Origin: Brachyhypopomus gauderio
Taxonomy: Eukaryota > Chordata > Actinopteri > Gymnotiformes > Hypopomidae
Assembly (NCBI RefSeq): GCF_052324685.1
Contig: NC_135213.1
Coordinates: 37,002,078 to 37,066,077 of the forward strand
Direction: 5' to 3'
DNA: 64,000 bases
In this document: piece after piece, positions 1 to 22,907 of the stretch
Layout: each line of letters begins with the position of its first letter
Position numbering within the stretch: position 1 is the stretch's first letter
The notes under the pieces: model-generated
What the model was told of the DNA's origin: nothing
Database searches by the model: none
Seen by the model: the letters and a program-made list of their open reading frames with translations, nothing else
Translations under genes and position numbers: made by a program

Positions 1-294
1 CCCACTTCCCAGTGACCTGGGCAAGACGCCATGAGAATATGATTTTTATTGCTGTAAAATTCTCGCTGCCTTATTCTTTTCCTGTAAATGTTTTTCCTTG
101 TTTTTATAGTTCTCTTATAAAGTTTTATAAAGACTCTTATATAATGTCACATTTCAGTTCACAGTTCTGATTTATCTACGTTATGCTGGGACTACTGGTT
201 TTTGAGTGGTACTGGTACACTGAAAAGTGTAAAGTGTAAGTTGTAAAATGACCCACTGCTCTGTCGTATTGCTGCTGTGTCTTGTGCCCTCTAG

Positions 295-1434
295 GCCGAC
301 CAGTTTGGATGCTTTTGTTTTTGGCTATTTGGCTCCACTCCATAAAGCCAGTCTGCCGAGCGGTCAGCTTCAGCTGCACCTGAAACAGCTGCATAACCTC
401 TGCCACTTCTGCAACGCCATCCTCCACAACCACTTCACTGATCCTGGATCTGGTAAGGGGGAGCGAACTGCGCTCCGGTGGCCTCACGCCTCTTAAATGC
501 TATTGGTCAGGAAGCTTTTGTACACGAGTATGGGTTTCATCGTTTACGCAGTTGCTCTCAATGATTTCTTTGCTTGGTGGGAGGTTTGTTTGTTTTTGTG
601 ATAAACAATTTTGATCCATGGTCATCTGTAATTTCATTCTCTTCTCTAACAAAGGCAGTTGAAAGATTCTCATCTGCTTTTCATAAATCTTGACCCATTC
701 AGTTTATTTGAAGGCAAATAATTGTTGTCTGTGTCAGACGTCTTAAACGTAAGGTAGTCTAATCAAAGGCCATTTGTCTTGGACAAATTTGCATCCAGCT
801 TTTCCAGCATTTTAAAAATTTATTTATTTATTTTACTTTTTCAGTTTCTTTTAACACTAAGAAATCATCCATGGCATATGCTAAAACATGGCACAAGTAA
901 TCTAATCAAACATTTTAAGCAACTCGGTGTGTCTCAGTATTGGAATTCTTTGTACTAACATTTCTTCCATGTGGCGGTAGCCACCTGTAGCTTGGTGGAA
1001 TCAGCTCTTTTCTTCTCATTCTCCTCCACCCTGGTTATAGGCCCTCCTCCCGCTAGTCAAGACGCAATCGATGCAAACCTCCAGAAACTCACGCAGCTTG
1101 TTAACAAAGAGTCCAACCTTATTGAAAAGGTCCTGCTTAAATCTGCTCCTCTGTTTTCCTTGTGGTTATTAGCATCTTGGTGTTACCAAACGGCTACCTG
1201 TACATGATTTAAAAAATAATACACTCATAAATAAATATATGTACAAGCTGTCCTGTTATGTTCTTTGTGCTTTTTAGCACTGACCATGGCTCAGTGGTTG
1301 ATGGCTTTGTGTGTTTTGCGTCACAGATGGACGATAACTTGCGAAGCAGCCCACAACACAGGCCAAGCAGAACCCACAGACCTGAACCCAAACCTTCATT
1401 CGAGACCGCCGGGAGGAACTCCACCCCTGCCTGA
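295..1434 (+). CDS. mtx3: Metaxin-3, C-terminal part (last three coding exons)
   Basis: Metaxins are outer mitochondrial membrane proteins with a GST-like fold, associated with the SAM/MICOS import machinery. I read three coding exons: 295-452, 1041-1129 and 1327-1434 (stop TGA 1432-1434). Phases match across both introns (phase 1, then phase 0), giving about 117 residues. The first exon carries the GST_C-like [12 protein letters not shown] and [10 protein letters not shown] motifs. The second carries [20 protein letters not shown], and the third begins MDDNLR. That [15 protein letters not shown] stretch is what separates metaxin-3 from metaxin-1. The N-terminal two thirds lie left of the window. 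The donor after the second exon (AAG|GTCCTG) is weak but the junction is in frame. The gene converges on cmya5, as in other vertebrates. Family assignment is from memory of vertebrate MTX3, without alignment. Confidence 0.92.
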
Positions 1435-1706
1435 TAGCAGCACTGCCCCCGCCTCAGTATTTATGCTCTTATTATGAAATGGGGTACTTGAACCAGTCTC
1501 TACAAAAAGGTCCTCACTACAGCAGCGGTGATGAATTTCTTCAGCTATATTGTGTTGTTTATATTTTTTGATGCAGCGTGAAATTTGAAGCACGGAAATG
1601 GTTTGGATTGTCAGAAACAGACATCACGTCTCATAAAGGGCTGAAGACGAGACGTAAGGGCATTCTGTCATTTTAATATTAAAGCGCTTAATTGCAAAAA
1701 AAAAAA
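1435..1706 (+). other. mtx3 3' UTR with probable poly(A) signal
   Basis: The sequence after the mtx3 stop runs about 270 bases to an ATTAAA hexamer at 1678-1683, followed 12 bases later by a genomic A-run (1696-1706). This is a plausible cleavage region, but the A-run could also mislead oligo-dT-primed cDNA data. The end is inferred from the hexamer only. Confidence 0.45.
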
Positions 1707-1890
1707 GTGACAGAACTATGTAATTAAATGTAACAAGTTTGTTAAATGCAGCATATAAAATATTAAATATGGCATCAAAATAGAAATGTTTCAAGGGAGA
1801 AAAACAGTCTTGGCTTAAATTTAATATTTACATTTGAAGGTAAAATATTTGGCTTGTCATTATGCTCAGTTTTTGCTCGCTTTTGTTCAT

Positions 1891-1946
1891 TTATATTTTG
1901 TCTATAATACTGGAGTATTTATATTTTGTCTATAATACTGTAGTAT
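1891..1946. repeat. 28-bp tandem duplication
   Basis: Two consecutive copies of a 28-bp AT-rich unit (1891-1918 and 1919-1946) differing by one base near the end (GGAGTAT versus GTAGTAT). Confidence 0.85.
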
Positions 1947-4900
1947 TCATTGCACATTGCAATTGCTAGTTTCTAATGAGACGTTACAGACGTTACCAAC
2001 AAACTATTGATATGCCATTTGTCTGACTGATGTAGTGAGATTATATTTCATATTGGTAATAGACAAAGGTCAAATGTCCTACCATCGAAACGGCCACATC
2101 ACTTTGTATCTATAAGGAGAAGCGTGTCCTTGTGAGTCTGTAAGAACAGAAACTCTGACCGCATTTGAGACAGTAAAGAACAGATTCCTTCTGAAATGGA
2201 TCATGATAGCTATGAAGATCTATGAGAGGACAAACATTTCAGAGCTGTTTGTTCCACATACTGGCAGTTAGTGACATGCCTAAAATATCGGCCAGCGCAA
2301 GTATAACTAATGTTCAGTCACCTCAGCTGTGAAGGGTACCAGGCAGCCATACATCTTTATTTACACTTCAATAGATGTGGTTGGATCATTCCATTTCCTT
2401 TTATTGTCACATTTTGCAGTAAGATACTTTTATTTCTCAAATATTTATTTGTTTTGTATTTTTTTATGCTAATGTTGACTTTTGAGGCATACATTTGTGT
2501 CCCTATGCACGTTAATTGACGTTCTCCCAATTTGACGATGACTGTTATGGCTAGTATGAATTTAAGATACAATAGTTATTTTTTTCATCGATTTTACACA
2601 TTATGAAACATCCATTACACTGACACCTAGTGGCCTGGATGCTTTAAAGATTATGTACTAAATTTAAACATGGCCACCTCTGAGGAACCCACTCAATGGA
2701 CCATAAACTGGTTTGTTTGAGGACTATTTTCAGAAATACTGTTTTCAGAAATATTTTTGATGGCAAAATTTATGTAACTGATCATATTTTATGCAAAATC
2801 TAGCAACAACTGTGCAGTCTCTGGACCTTCCAATGCAAAAATTAGTATCTAAATTTCTCTATTTGAACAATTACTTTGCCCAGCCATACACATCCGTGTC
2901 AGTCCTGATACTTATTTTTGTATATTAATTTATTTGTGTCTGGTTACACATTTTTGTTTGTTTACAGGCAGCTCATACGTGTAATGATGAACATTATGTT
3001 ATGAAATGTTAGCCTTATTTCATTACCTTTCCATGTATCTTGAGGTTATCAGTCATCAGTTATCAAAACATTAAAAAATCATGTGGTCAAAGGTATATAT
3101 AATAAAGCAAGATTTTTAATCCTTGTCTTTGAAATGTAATCTCTTTTGACAGAGATCACGGGAATCTCCAAATATTTGGCCAAAAAATAAACTAAACAAG
3201 GAATTCTTTATGATTTACTTGATCTAGTTACAAATACTGCTGTATTTAGTAGCTGTCTGGTATCCGTTTGCTCCTCGTGACGTTTGACGTAGACAGTGTC
3301 CACGTGCACTTTGATCCCCCCAGATTCATCCCTTTTCATCCTGCACTAATGGAGCCTCACAGAGTCCATTAAAGGTAACACATGGAACCCATCATGGTCA
3401 GCACACCCCAAACACAACAGGGTGGAAACGGCTCTGATGGCAGAAACGCTCCGTCTCCCGAGCTTTATTGTTCTTTTTTTAAAATCTCAGTGCTTTAAAG
3501 ACAAAGACACGTGACACTATGAAAGGTATGAAAACATGGCCAGAACACAATCATTCAATTGTATTCAGCACTGAGCGGATTCCGGGAAATCAAAATGCAT
3601 CCACGTTTTTTCCATAATAAACTCTGTGTTCTAAGGTCTAGTTTGTGTAAAGGGAAGGATTTTGTAATGTATTTAGAAAACAACAGTAAATCTCCGAGAC
3701 CACAGGAAAAAGTATAAATAGTTACAAAGACGAGAAGAACTCGCACACACGTGTGACTGACTCGGCTGATTCAATCTGCGAAGTTGGTCCAAGGGCCCAG
3801 GGCTGTTTTGACAGGACAACATGTTCCACCTGGGACACAGCTGTCGAACCTCCTGATTCACAAATGTGAGTTTAAAAGAAATACTTTTTAAAAAGTGCTT
3901 TTAAATGAAGGAAAAATAATGACCACACTATCATCCATGGTTTTATTCTGTTCAAAAAAACCACATACTCATTTTACTAGCGATGCGTTTGATCGAACCC
4001 AGTACCACCTTAACCTTAATATCAATTTTCTTTAGAAATGGCAACCATTAATAACAAAGAAGTTTTTTCTCTGAAGGCCCAAAATCCCAGTATAACAGCA
4101 ATATGTATTTTTGTTCTTACATCCAGACCTAAGGGACATTTAGTTTTGGGTTTTGGGTTTCCTGCGCCCATGTGGTAGGACACACGTCCAGGATTTTTCA
4201 TTGTGCTGTAAATTTGTCATGGAGGCCGTCTTAAGTCAAAAACATCTCTATTTACACATCGTTTATGTAACATGACATACAAAATATAAATTTCATGTAC
4301 ATAATTGAATATTGAATTTTATGTTAATTATTTTTCTTAATTAAGCTGTCAAACAGGCAAAACAGCCAAACGTCTGGGTGTTTTCCTCACAAATACAAAA
4401 ATATTAAAATTTAATGTGATTACATCTTTAAATATAGAAACAAATGTCTGTTGAATACAAACAAAGAAAAAGTCAAAAAGGGCTCCAAAGAATACAAAAG
4501 CATCAAAATGAATGTCAAAAAAATGTGGATAAAATATAGTTTCACATATATTGTTCTATTCTAACATGACAGAGTGCACACGATGGCTACCAGTACTTAA
4601 ACTGAAATCAGACCACTGCTGTCACAGTCAGACCTCCACATGCGAAACCACAAACATTAAAAACAAAACAAAAACTGAGAAAAACAAATTTTCAAACCTA
4701 TTTGATTTTAGCCAATTTTCAAGAGTTCAAGTCACTACTAACAAAATATAAAACCTGTTAAATAAATAATTTAAAAAAATGTAAACTGAAATATAACTGT
4801 CACACTAATTAATTGAAATGTAATGCACTCAGGCCCAAAGCTATTTGATGCTTGTCATTTTACAGTGTCATTTGCTCTCATCGGTCCTGCTATGAGTGTT

Positions 4901-5538
4901 TCAAACCAAACAAAATCAGTAAAATGACAAAGATGAACGTAACAGCGGGGGACAGATTAGTCTTAACATTACTGCAGTAATATTCAGCATTAAAGTTAAT
5001 TACTGTCACAGCTCAGGTTCAGGAAGTGTTGTGAGTTTTCCCCTCTTTACCTGCTTCCTGACACTGAGAGACTCTATACGCACTCTGGTCCTGTTTCCTC
5101 TGTGATGGCGGTGATCAGCCTTAGTTGCAGTATTGCTATATGTTGCATGGAGTTTTGTTTTAGTTCAGCCTTTGTGCTAGGGTTGGGTGTGGGAGGGGGA
5201 CAAACCTCCTAAACCCCCACAGATGTTCTTAATCTAGGGATTATGGAGTTCCAGATTACAAACAACAGGATTAGGTATTTAAAAATATATAAATAAATGA
5301 CAAATGGCTGCAACAGTTTATAAACAGTTAAATTGCTGATGCAAGTAATAATTATAGTGATTGCTTATATAATTCCATTGTTTTAAGACAAAAAGGCACT
5401 ATGGAAAAATTCTTCCATCAGCACAAGAAAAAAGAACCTATAAAATCATGAAATGTGTCTTAAATGCTTTTATTGCATGGAAATACCGCTAATATTTTAT
5501 ATTATGTATGAAAAATCATCTGGGGCCTTTTCCTAAAG

Positions 5539-5804
5539 CAGGGGTACTCAACTGGCGGACCGCGGTCCGGATCCGGACACGAACGCGATCCTGTCCGGAC
5601 CCAATCTCATTCCTGATTAACTGGATACGGACCAAAACAAAACCGTAGCATTTATTTCAGGGCTATTGAAAAAACACTCCGTCACGAGTGATACGTTCGC
5701 CACCCCGCTCAACAACTTACGTTCGCCACCCCCGCCGCACCGAACCTCAGGTCACAGGTATCTGCCAAAATTGGACCGCGGACAAATTTAGTTGAGTACG
5801 CCTG
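5539..5804. mobile_element. hAT-type MITE, 266 bp, with perfect 8-bp target duplication
   Basis: The element starts CAGGGGTACTCAACT and ends AGTTGAGTACGCCTG, an inverted repeat with one mismatch. It is flanked by identical 8-bp duplications TCCTAAAG at 5531-5538 and 5805-5812. The 8-bp duplication and CAGGGG-type ends are the signature of hAT transposons. It has no coding capacity, so it must have been moved by a transposase encoded elsewhere. The interior contains a C-rich module (TTACGTTCGCCACCC at about 5718-5732) that recurs in the element at 60499-60792, which has otherwise different ends. Confidence 0.92.
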
Positions 5805-6391
5805 TCCTAAAGCCTTCAGACTGTACTAGAGCGCCATCTGCAGGACGAATCTGCTCTAGGTCGCTTTAAACAGGTGCTGGGGACTCTGGACTGGAATATA
5901 TATACTGTATGTGAAAAGTAACCTCATAACCTCGAAAAGGAACCAGTGCCTAGAGTAAAAACACTTTCACATTTTGTTTGGTAAGTAAAGGTGATGAGCT
6001 CTATCATTTACTAATTATACTAGACTAGTATACTTTACTCCAGCGTACATCATAAGGTACTTAATTCTGGTTATTAAATTGGATGCGTTACATGCTGCAA
6101 CCTGATAAATAATATTCATTAAAATTGCTCTATTTACAAATCAAACAATCTTATAAATTAGATAACCAAGAACAAAAGCTGAAGTAACTCTCCTGAAACA
6201 ATCTCTTTACATTAAAAATCTCTGGGCCCAAACTGAATGACCTCACACTGTACCTCTGCACTAAGGAAAATGTCATTGCCATAGACTATGAAAGTAACAA
6301 CATTTCTTTTTAAATTATCTTTTTTGTTAAAGAACCAAGGTTGAAATTTCTCAGCAAGTTCCAAAGTTGCTTTGAGAGCAATTTACCTGAC

Positions 6392-6456
<65 letters not shown>

Positions 6457-6481
6457 CCCACACACACACACACACACACAC
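6392..6481. repeat. (AC)n microsatellite in the cmya5 3' UTR
   Basis: About 90 bp of CA dinucleotides with one TCCC interruption near 6455. It begins about 20 bases beyond the cmya5 stop codon, so the cmya5 transcript would carry a long GU repeat right after its stop. Confidence 0.95.
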
Positions 6482-6501
6482 GGGCCCTGGAGGCGGGTGT
6501 G

Positions 6502-16350
<9,849 letters not shown>

Positions 16351-17591
16351 TTCGTCCGTATAAAATATGTAACTTTTATTTTAAATTTAATTTCAAGCAG
16401 TGCGGGTTCGTGTTTGGACCATTTCAAGCTGAGTGCGGTTCTCCTTACTCAGCGCCTTCTGTAAATAGAAAGCAAATATTCCCGAGCTCAATACGTGCGC
16501 AACACCAAGTCAACGGTGTCCCAAGTTGTCAAAGTGCTTCGCCCTTTCCGTCAGGGGTTTCTTCTGATATATTTATTATAAACTATAAAACTTAAACGAT
16601 GACCTGTAGTTTACATAATAAGCTATAACAGAGCTATTCGATGTAACATGACACTGAGGCAGAGAGGCAGTCCTGAAAAACTGCGGTGCCAAGTGCTAAT
16701 TTTACACCCGCTCGCTTCCCCCATATCATCCCCGTAACCACCGCCGTGCGTATCCAGTGAAACTCAAGAAAACTGAATGGGTGAAAATGTACAAGCTAAA
16801 CCACTCACATTTAATGATCATTAAGCTTTAAAATAACATCCTGAATTGATTTCACAGTAACAGTGAAGTTTATTTAACTGCTTCCAAGTTGTCCCAGGTT
16901 GTTAAAAGACCAGCTTTTGTGTCTTTTTCTTTCTTAAGATGCACAAGTAACAGTTACCCAATATTCAACATTTTAATCCTTTAAATAAACATTAAAAGAC
17001 TGTACAAAATGTACAAGTGACATAACAAAAAACAAAAAGTAATTAATGTACATATTCATGATAAAAGTAGTCATATTTCAAAAAGTGACATTCATAAGAC
17101 TGAGTTTTAGGAAGAAATATAAATTATAAGTCCTGTCTGTAAGTCCTGAATCCAATCTACAAAGCCAGAAACAACAGTCACCGAATAATGGAAAACCACC
17201 CAAGATCAATGACACCAACTTTAGTTCAGTGACAGAAAGGAACAATCTTTTTGTGACAGTAAGCACCTCCTGGAGCATTTATGTGACGTACATACAGATC
17301 TCCCCTTTAATCTCTGTGGAATAATGGATGACATTCCAGCAATAGACCATTCTGAAGGGAGACTTGGTACCACTTAAGGTCTGATATCACATGATCAAGG
17401 TCTACAAACTTTAACCTTATTCCTAGAGGTGAACAACCTTTAACCTTCCTGGCCATGTAAATTATACAAAGCACAAATTTCCCATCGGCCCTGAAATATT
17501 GAAGTTTTAAATTGTTATAAAATTTGAAAATATCTTCCAAAATACAAAAACATCACTGAAGATGTTTTAAAGTCCAACGTGTAGTCTTCAT
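16351..17591. other. Gap between tent2 3' end and cmya5 start
   Basis: Tandem, same-strand arrangement. The left part holds the cmya5 5' UTR and promoter (reverse strand, upstream of 16350). The right part holds the tent2 3' UTR. A reverse-strand AATAAA at about 16868-16873 is a candidate tent2 poly(A) signal, implying a 3' UTR of about 0.7 kb. No clear TATA box or muscle enhancer motif was recognised. Confidence 0.45.
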
Positions 17592-20500
17592 TTACTTTCT
17601 CCGTGTTCTTGTCGGAGGGTGTCCTGAAGGCAGCTCCGAGTTGGAGTTATCTTTTCGGTCTACTGTAGTCCCTCTAAGGGGTAAAATTGAGTTCAGATCT
17701 TTCTTGGCTTGCAGAACCTGCCAGGACTACAAACAGAAGTAACAGCTTCAATAGTCTACAGGAAAGTGTGAGTAGTATTGATGAAGAGAAAACATTAGAG
17801 AGATCACTTTGCTCTCAGTAAAAATACCTCTATAAACTGTTCTTTGATGGAATCAAACTTAATTTTCTCATGAACCGCTCTGGCTGTGTTTGACCCATCA
17901 AATGGTTCTGAAAAAGGAAACGAGTAATTTTGAAACTGAAGAAAAATAGCAAATTATAAACATGTGCTATTTAGCTGAACACTAACCAAGTGCTATGTCT
18001 ATGCAATTAAATCTATAACCCATAACACATATAAAGACAAAAACACCAGTCTGGGCAATAGTCCTAGGTGCCTGAGGGCCGTGTGTATTTATTTGCTTAA
18101 ATAAAAATAAATAAAAAGTGCCACCATTTGACAATGTTTACAGACGATCCCAAAGCACATCAGTCATGTCTGGACTTCGCCAATTCTTTAAGTGGACTGT
18201 CACTGGTCTTAAAATGTGCTCCGTGTGCTTGAAGGCACCAACATGCTGGGGCTAAACATGAATGATGAAGGTATGAATGCAACATCTACCTGTGCTTTCC
18301 ACTGAAACACACATTTACATTAACGTTTTACTATAAAACATTACAGACTGACCTATATGTAATAATTCACCCAAACAGTTCAGGATTTCTTGGATGCCTA
18401 AAAGACATTTGCACTGTAGTGTATTTCTTTAAATCACTGAAATCCTCCACACGTTACCCTCCACACAGATGAACTTGTCTCTCCATTCTCTGCAGTTTGG
18501 CTTGGGGACAGCTTTGGCTTCACGCACAGAGATCACATACTTGTCCCATCTATAACAGAGATAACTTAACATTAAACTCTCATGATGGCGCATGCACGGA
18601 TTCCTCACATTGCCGTATGTTCTGCTGATCTTTAACGTGTCACGGAGAGCCGTCTGGCCGCGTCGGGGGAGGCCAACCAAAGGGTGAACGTTACACCTGC
18701 TGCCGTCAGTCAAAGTGTGAAATTAAACAGGATCCCTGGCTAACTATGAGAGTCCCGCTGAAACCCAAGCCTGCCTGGCGTTAATGAGGACCCCCCCCCC
18801 CCCCCCCCTCACTAATTCACCACTGCTCTGTGTAGCACCTGTGACAAATTACATATGCAGGGTCTATTTAAACTCACAAGGAGGCCACACACAAAAAAGC
18901 ATGAAGTCGCCATTTAAATACCCTGAATAGCCAGTGCTTATGCAAAAACTCAGGATCCAGAACCAATACTTTATGAGGAAGGTTTAGATCCAGAGTAAAT
19001 GCATGTGTGCATACGTGTAGTGTCACAGGTCCAGTGTGATATTTCTGCCGTACACAGAAACAAACAGTAGCCCGACTGGTGCAGTCACTCTTGACTGAAT
19101 CGAAGAAGATAAACAAATGTGATCAATTTACAGCTTGGGCCGTTAAAGCCAACAGCACTGAGGACGTCCAGTGGCATGTGACTCCAGCATGAATGTGGAA
19201 AAGAACGTGCAGAAAACGTTCGGAAACAGGAAGAAAGGCCTTGCCTGAAGACCGTGGCGTAGTACTTGAGAAAGCCGAGCAGCAAGTCTCCGAGAGAGGA
19301 CTGGTTGGTTGACAAGAAGGGCGGGATGTTCCTGGGTCCATTTGGGACAAGATGAATGTCCATTACTGGACTAAAACATTCCTGGAGGGACATCAGGAAG
19401 TAGGATTTAATCACAGCAAAAGTCAACCTTTGTACATTTTGCACTATTAGGTTATGCAATAAAGCAGATTTGTATAAAGTACATACTGGATAATCCTTTT
19501 GAAGACAAGGAATGACAGGTTCTGGGAGGGCTGTGCAAAGCAGGGAATTGCAGTAATGAACATTCAAACCCAGTCCAACATTCCTAACAGCTTGTTTAAT
19601 AAACAAGCAAACGAGTACCGTAGGTGTTTTTCTTCAAGGACACTCACACTACGTGGTGCACACAGCCAAAGTTTGGCACTTACTCTGAAGGTAGTGCAGC
19701 ACCATGAGGACAAGGGTGTAGCTGCTAAGGGTCCCACGACTTGCATCATTGATTTGGTGATGACTGGCCCACTTCTTTACCACGAGTATAATGGGACGAA
19801 CCCGCTTTTCAACTAAACCACAAAAAGAGGGGAAAAAAAATCTAAGCTTTCACACACTCAAATGCATCTCTACCAGCACAGTGATCTTAACAGTAGCAAG
19901 CAGAATATATGCATGTCCCTACGCACATGTGCCTACTGTATGAATGTGTCCTTACTGTATGCATACGTCCGCAGCAAGAAGGTGTTTCTGATGCCCACAA
20001 TGTTGTTCACATTCAAATCAAACTCCACACCACTGTAACATGAATGTAGTTTAGAAGGTTATACATTTATTGTAGCCATTACTGGTTAGAAACTGTTCCA
20101 GCAATTTATTTAAGGCCTATGTTGCAATGAAATATGATGGACCAAAGCTATTTTAAATTAAAGTTTTAATGATTCTTCACATTACTTGAAAGTAAACTAA
20201 TTTTGAAAATGAACATTCACTGCCTTTTTTCTAACTCTGACTTTCACATGAGAAAGGACACGCTAATGCATCTTATAATATCTGTTTATATCTGTAATAA
20301 GCGATTGACCGTAATTTGCATTTTCCACTTCATTTTGCATTTTCCACTCCAATCAGTTGTCACGCACGATAACCAAATCAACTGACAAATAGTTCTGTAT
20401 TTTAGAAAGTGTGGAGTGCATTTAACTGTGGAGTGCAGATATAAATGTGATGCTTGTGCAGACATGAAAAAAGATCATAGCGATGCATTTGAAAACTGGA

Positions 20501-20900
20501 GTGTGTTGATTACACAAACGGGGAGTTAGAAATGCAGAACCTACCTGACTCGGTCCCTGAACTTCAGTATGGGCACTTTGGCTCGGATGAGTTGAGGTCT
20601 CTCAATGTAAGCTATGAACCAAAGAACATTAAATTCACACCAGGAGCACCAGTGTTTTACATGTGCAGATGGAAAATACAAAACAAGATTGTAAAAGTAC
20701 TTACAGAGTTTGTATAACAACTTCTGCACAAGACTTAGTATGTACACGGCATCTACTTGCTGGTTTACCTACAAACAAAAAAAAGTCATGGAAGTATATA
20801 AAAACCGAGGGTATTGTGGTGTTAAGACCACCTTAAATGAGAGAGAGCGTGTTCTACATGATACTTACTGATATTTTGGGAGACCCAGCCAAGAACAATA

Positions 20901-20964
<64 letters not shown>

Positions 20965-22003
20965 CATTCAGAAATGATAAGTCATTCATTTTCAGTTTAA
21001 GTCTTCTTCAATGCTCCACTCAAACAATCCAAGAAATAATGGATAATACTAAATAATCAATAAATAATCAATAAATAATCATAAAAACTTACTGGGCCCT
21101 CTTGGACTACAAGACACAGGTCAGCATCACTGCTGCGACTACCAAAGCCATTGAGGGACGACCCAGCCAGGAACACCCTGGCGCCTGCACAAGCCACAAA
21201 CAGAAGAGCCAAAGGTTGAGAGTGAGGCTGCACAAGGCCTGTGGAACAACTGTGCTGTAGAGGAGGTAGACGTACAGGGGAAGAGTCTCTGGATGTCCCT
21301 CTGTAACTGCGCCCGACACGACTCCTTCTTCTCCAGATCCCCCCTCTGCTGCTCACAAGCATGGAACAGATCCAGAATCTGATCGCTCAGCTGAAAACAC
21401 ACCGCACGTGTTTCCGTCACATTACACAAGGCAAGTCATTTATGGATGACAGCCAAATATGGATTTGACGGAGACAGGCGAGACCTTCGGGCGGCTCCTT
21501 TACGTCTCCGCCGTCTCACAGATTGAGCGGAGCATACCGTGTCTTTGAAGGACGACGCAGGAGGAGAGGCGTGGGAGTTTTGAGCGGACTCCTCGATGAG
21601 AGGTGGCACGCGGCCTGTGGCTTTAGAGTTGGTGGGGCAGTGCGTGGAGGAGCGATCGGGAGAGCAGATGTTGCCGAGGGCCCGTTGGGCTGGGCCTTGC
21701 TCCCCCGGACACGCAGGGCTAAAACTGCACGTTTTGGCCGGCTTTTCACACGGGCGCGGGGAATTATAGCGCTGTCTCTTCAGCTCACACTGACTGTTGA
21801 CATCATTTTTCCTCCTAGGTCATAAATGTATGAGAGGGCTCTCAGTGAGTGCCTGATAAACATATGGAGTTTACCCCACTACATGTGATTTGTAACGAGA
21901 ACAGAAATGCTTACTTCCTGATTTTTCTTCTGGACCCATTTGGACTGGCACAAGGAATGCTGGGTGTCGGCTTCCATTGGTAAGTCGGAATAAGTGGGAA
22001 CAT
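17592..22003 (-). CDS. tent2: Poly(A) RNA polymerase GLD2 (terminal nucleotidyltransferase 2)
   Basis: Cytoplasmic non-canonical poly(A) polymerase that extends mRNA tails and mono-adenylates some microRNAs. Coding exons (high to low): 22003-21915, 21814-21538, 21390-21276, 21184-21093, 20768-20705, 20611-20545, 20032-19956, 19812-19684, 19530-19487, 19381-19245, 18549-18458, 17907-17828, 17726-17592. The total is 1,398 nt, 465 residues; human TENT2 is 484. The nucleotidyltransferase signature GSSLNGFG...SSDADL gives catalytic Asp about 180 and 182, with the third in VEFDLNVNN (about Asp240). The helix KKWASHHQINDASRGT and the PAP-associated region NQSSLGDLLLGFLKYYA are intact. As in human GLD2, the N-terminus begins MFP and is disordered. 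No RNA-binding domain is seen, as expected. The start ATG lies 22 bases inside an exon whose acceptor is at 22026-22027, so a non-coding first exon lies upstream. The intron between 19245 and 18549 has a GC donor. Confidence 0.96.
18791..18808. repeat. Poly-C run
   Basis: Eighteen consecutive C in a tent2 intron. Run length may be unreliable in the assembly. Confidence 0.9.
20909..20960. repeat. (AT)n microsatellite in a tent2 intron
   Basis: About 52 bp of uninterrupted AT, preceded by an A-run, between the exons ending at 20768 and beginning at 21093. Confidence 0.95.
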
Positions 22004-22354
22004 TTTCAAAGGCTGGCCATGGAAACTAGAGGAGAAAGATTTTGATAAATATCATATAAACAAAACGTGACAGCTCATGGCAGAGGAACAGGGTCACATG
22101 TCATAGGAAATCTAACAAACAAACGTAAAACTCACTTTGTGTTTGCCAGGTTCATGTGTGACTCATGTGGTGTTGATAACGCGTGGGGTGGATGGTTGAA
22201 GAACCCGCCTGCCTGTCCATGTTTACTGGGCAAGACTGGAGACCTTGGAAACATGTTCCTCAGTGCCTAGATCACACACTACTGCTTAAAGGTGCACCAA
22301 CCAGCTAGCGAATATACGAGGCAAACGAGCTCAAGTTTGGAGTTATAACTCAAT

Positions 22355-22392
22355 TAACGTTATTTAAACGTTATTTAAACGTTATTTAAACG
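22355..22392. repeat. 12-bp tandem repeat upstream of tent2
   Basis: Three consecutive AACGTTATTTAA-type units, each containing the palindromes AACGTT and TTTAAA. Confidence 0.85.
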
Positions 22393-22858
22393 TGAAGACA
22401 ACAACTCAGCAGCTAGCTAGCTATGCAAACTCAGCTATCCTAGTCCCGACCCAAACCATTTCAAGAAATACAAAGTGTTTCAACAAGTAAAGTGACTTTA
22501 GTAAACGAACTTACGGACAGGAAAGTTATAGCCTCTAAGGAAACAAGTTAGTTAGTGATATAACCAGTTAGTTATGTGTGTATTTTCTACATAGTACCAG
22601 CTACTAAGAAAATAATCTGATGACGCACATTTTTCTACTTCTGGGTCACGATTTCCGTGGCTCATGTGACCCCTTCAAAATAAAAGTCCCAAACACAGCC
22701 TCAGAATATCGTGTTACGACCAGTCAATGGTTACGACCTTAAACCAACATAAGGGAATCGTTTGCTTAGCTCTATTGATTTTTTAATTGTGGTGAATAAA
22801 TCCGGTGTACATAACTGCACGATTACGTGAAATATTATCATTATTATAATTATTACTA

Positions 22859-22859
<1 letters not shown>

Positions 22860-22907
<48 letters not shown>
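22860..22907. repeat. (TTA)n microsatellite
   Basis: About 16 TTA triplets; degenerate copies extend left to about 22830. Confidence 0.93.

Larger units (their letters stand above)
1707..6391. other. Intergenic DNA between convergent mtx3 and cmya5
   Basis: About 4.7 kb of AT-rich sequence without a convincing coding exon. The short open frames here are low-complexity and match no family I know. It holds a 28-bp tandem duplication at 1891-1946, a hAT MITE at 5539-5804, and presumably the 3' UTR of cmya5 at its right end. A reverse-strand AATAAA lies near 5466-5471 and another near 3464-3469; I cannot tell which, if either, is used. Confidence 0.6.
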
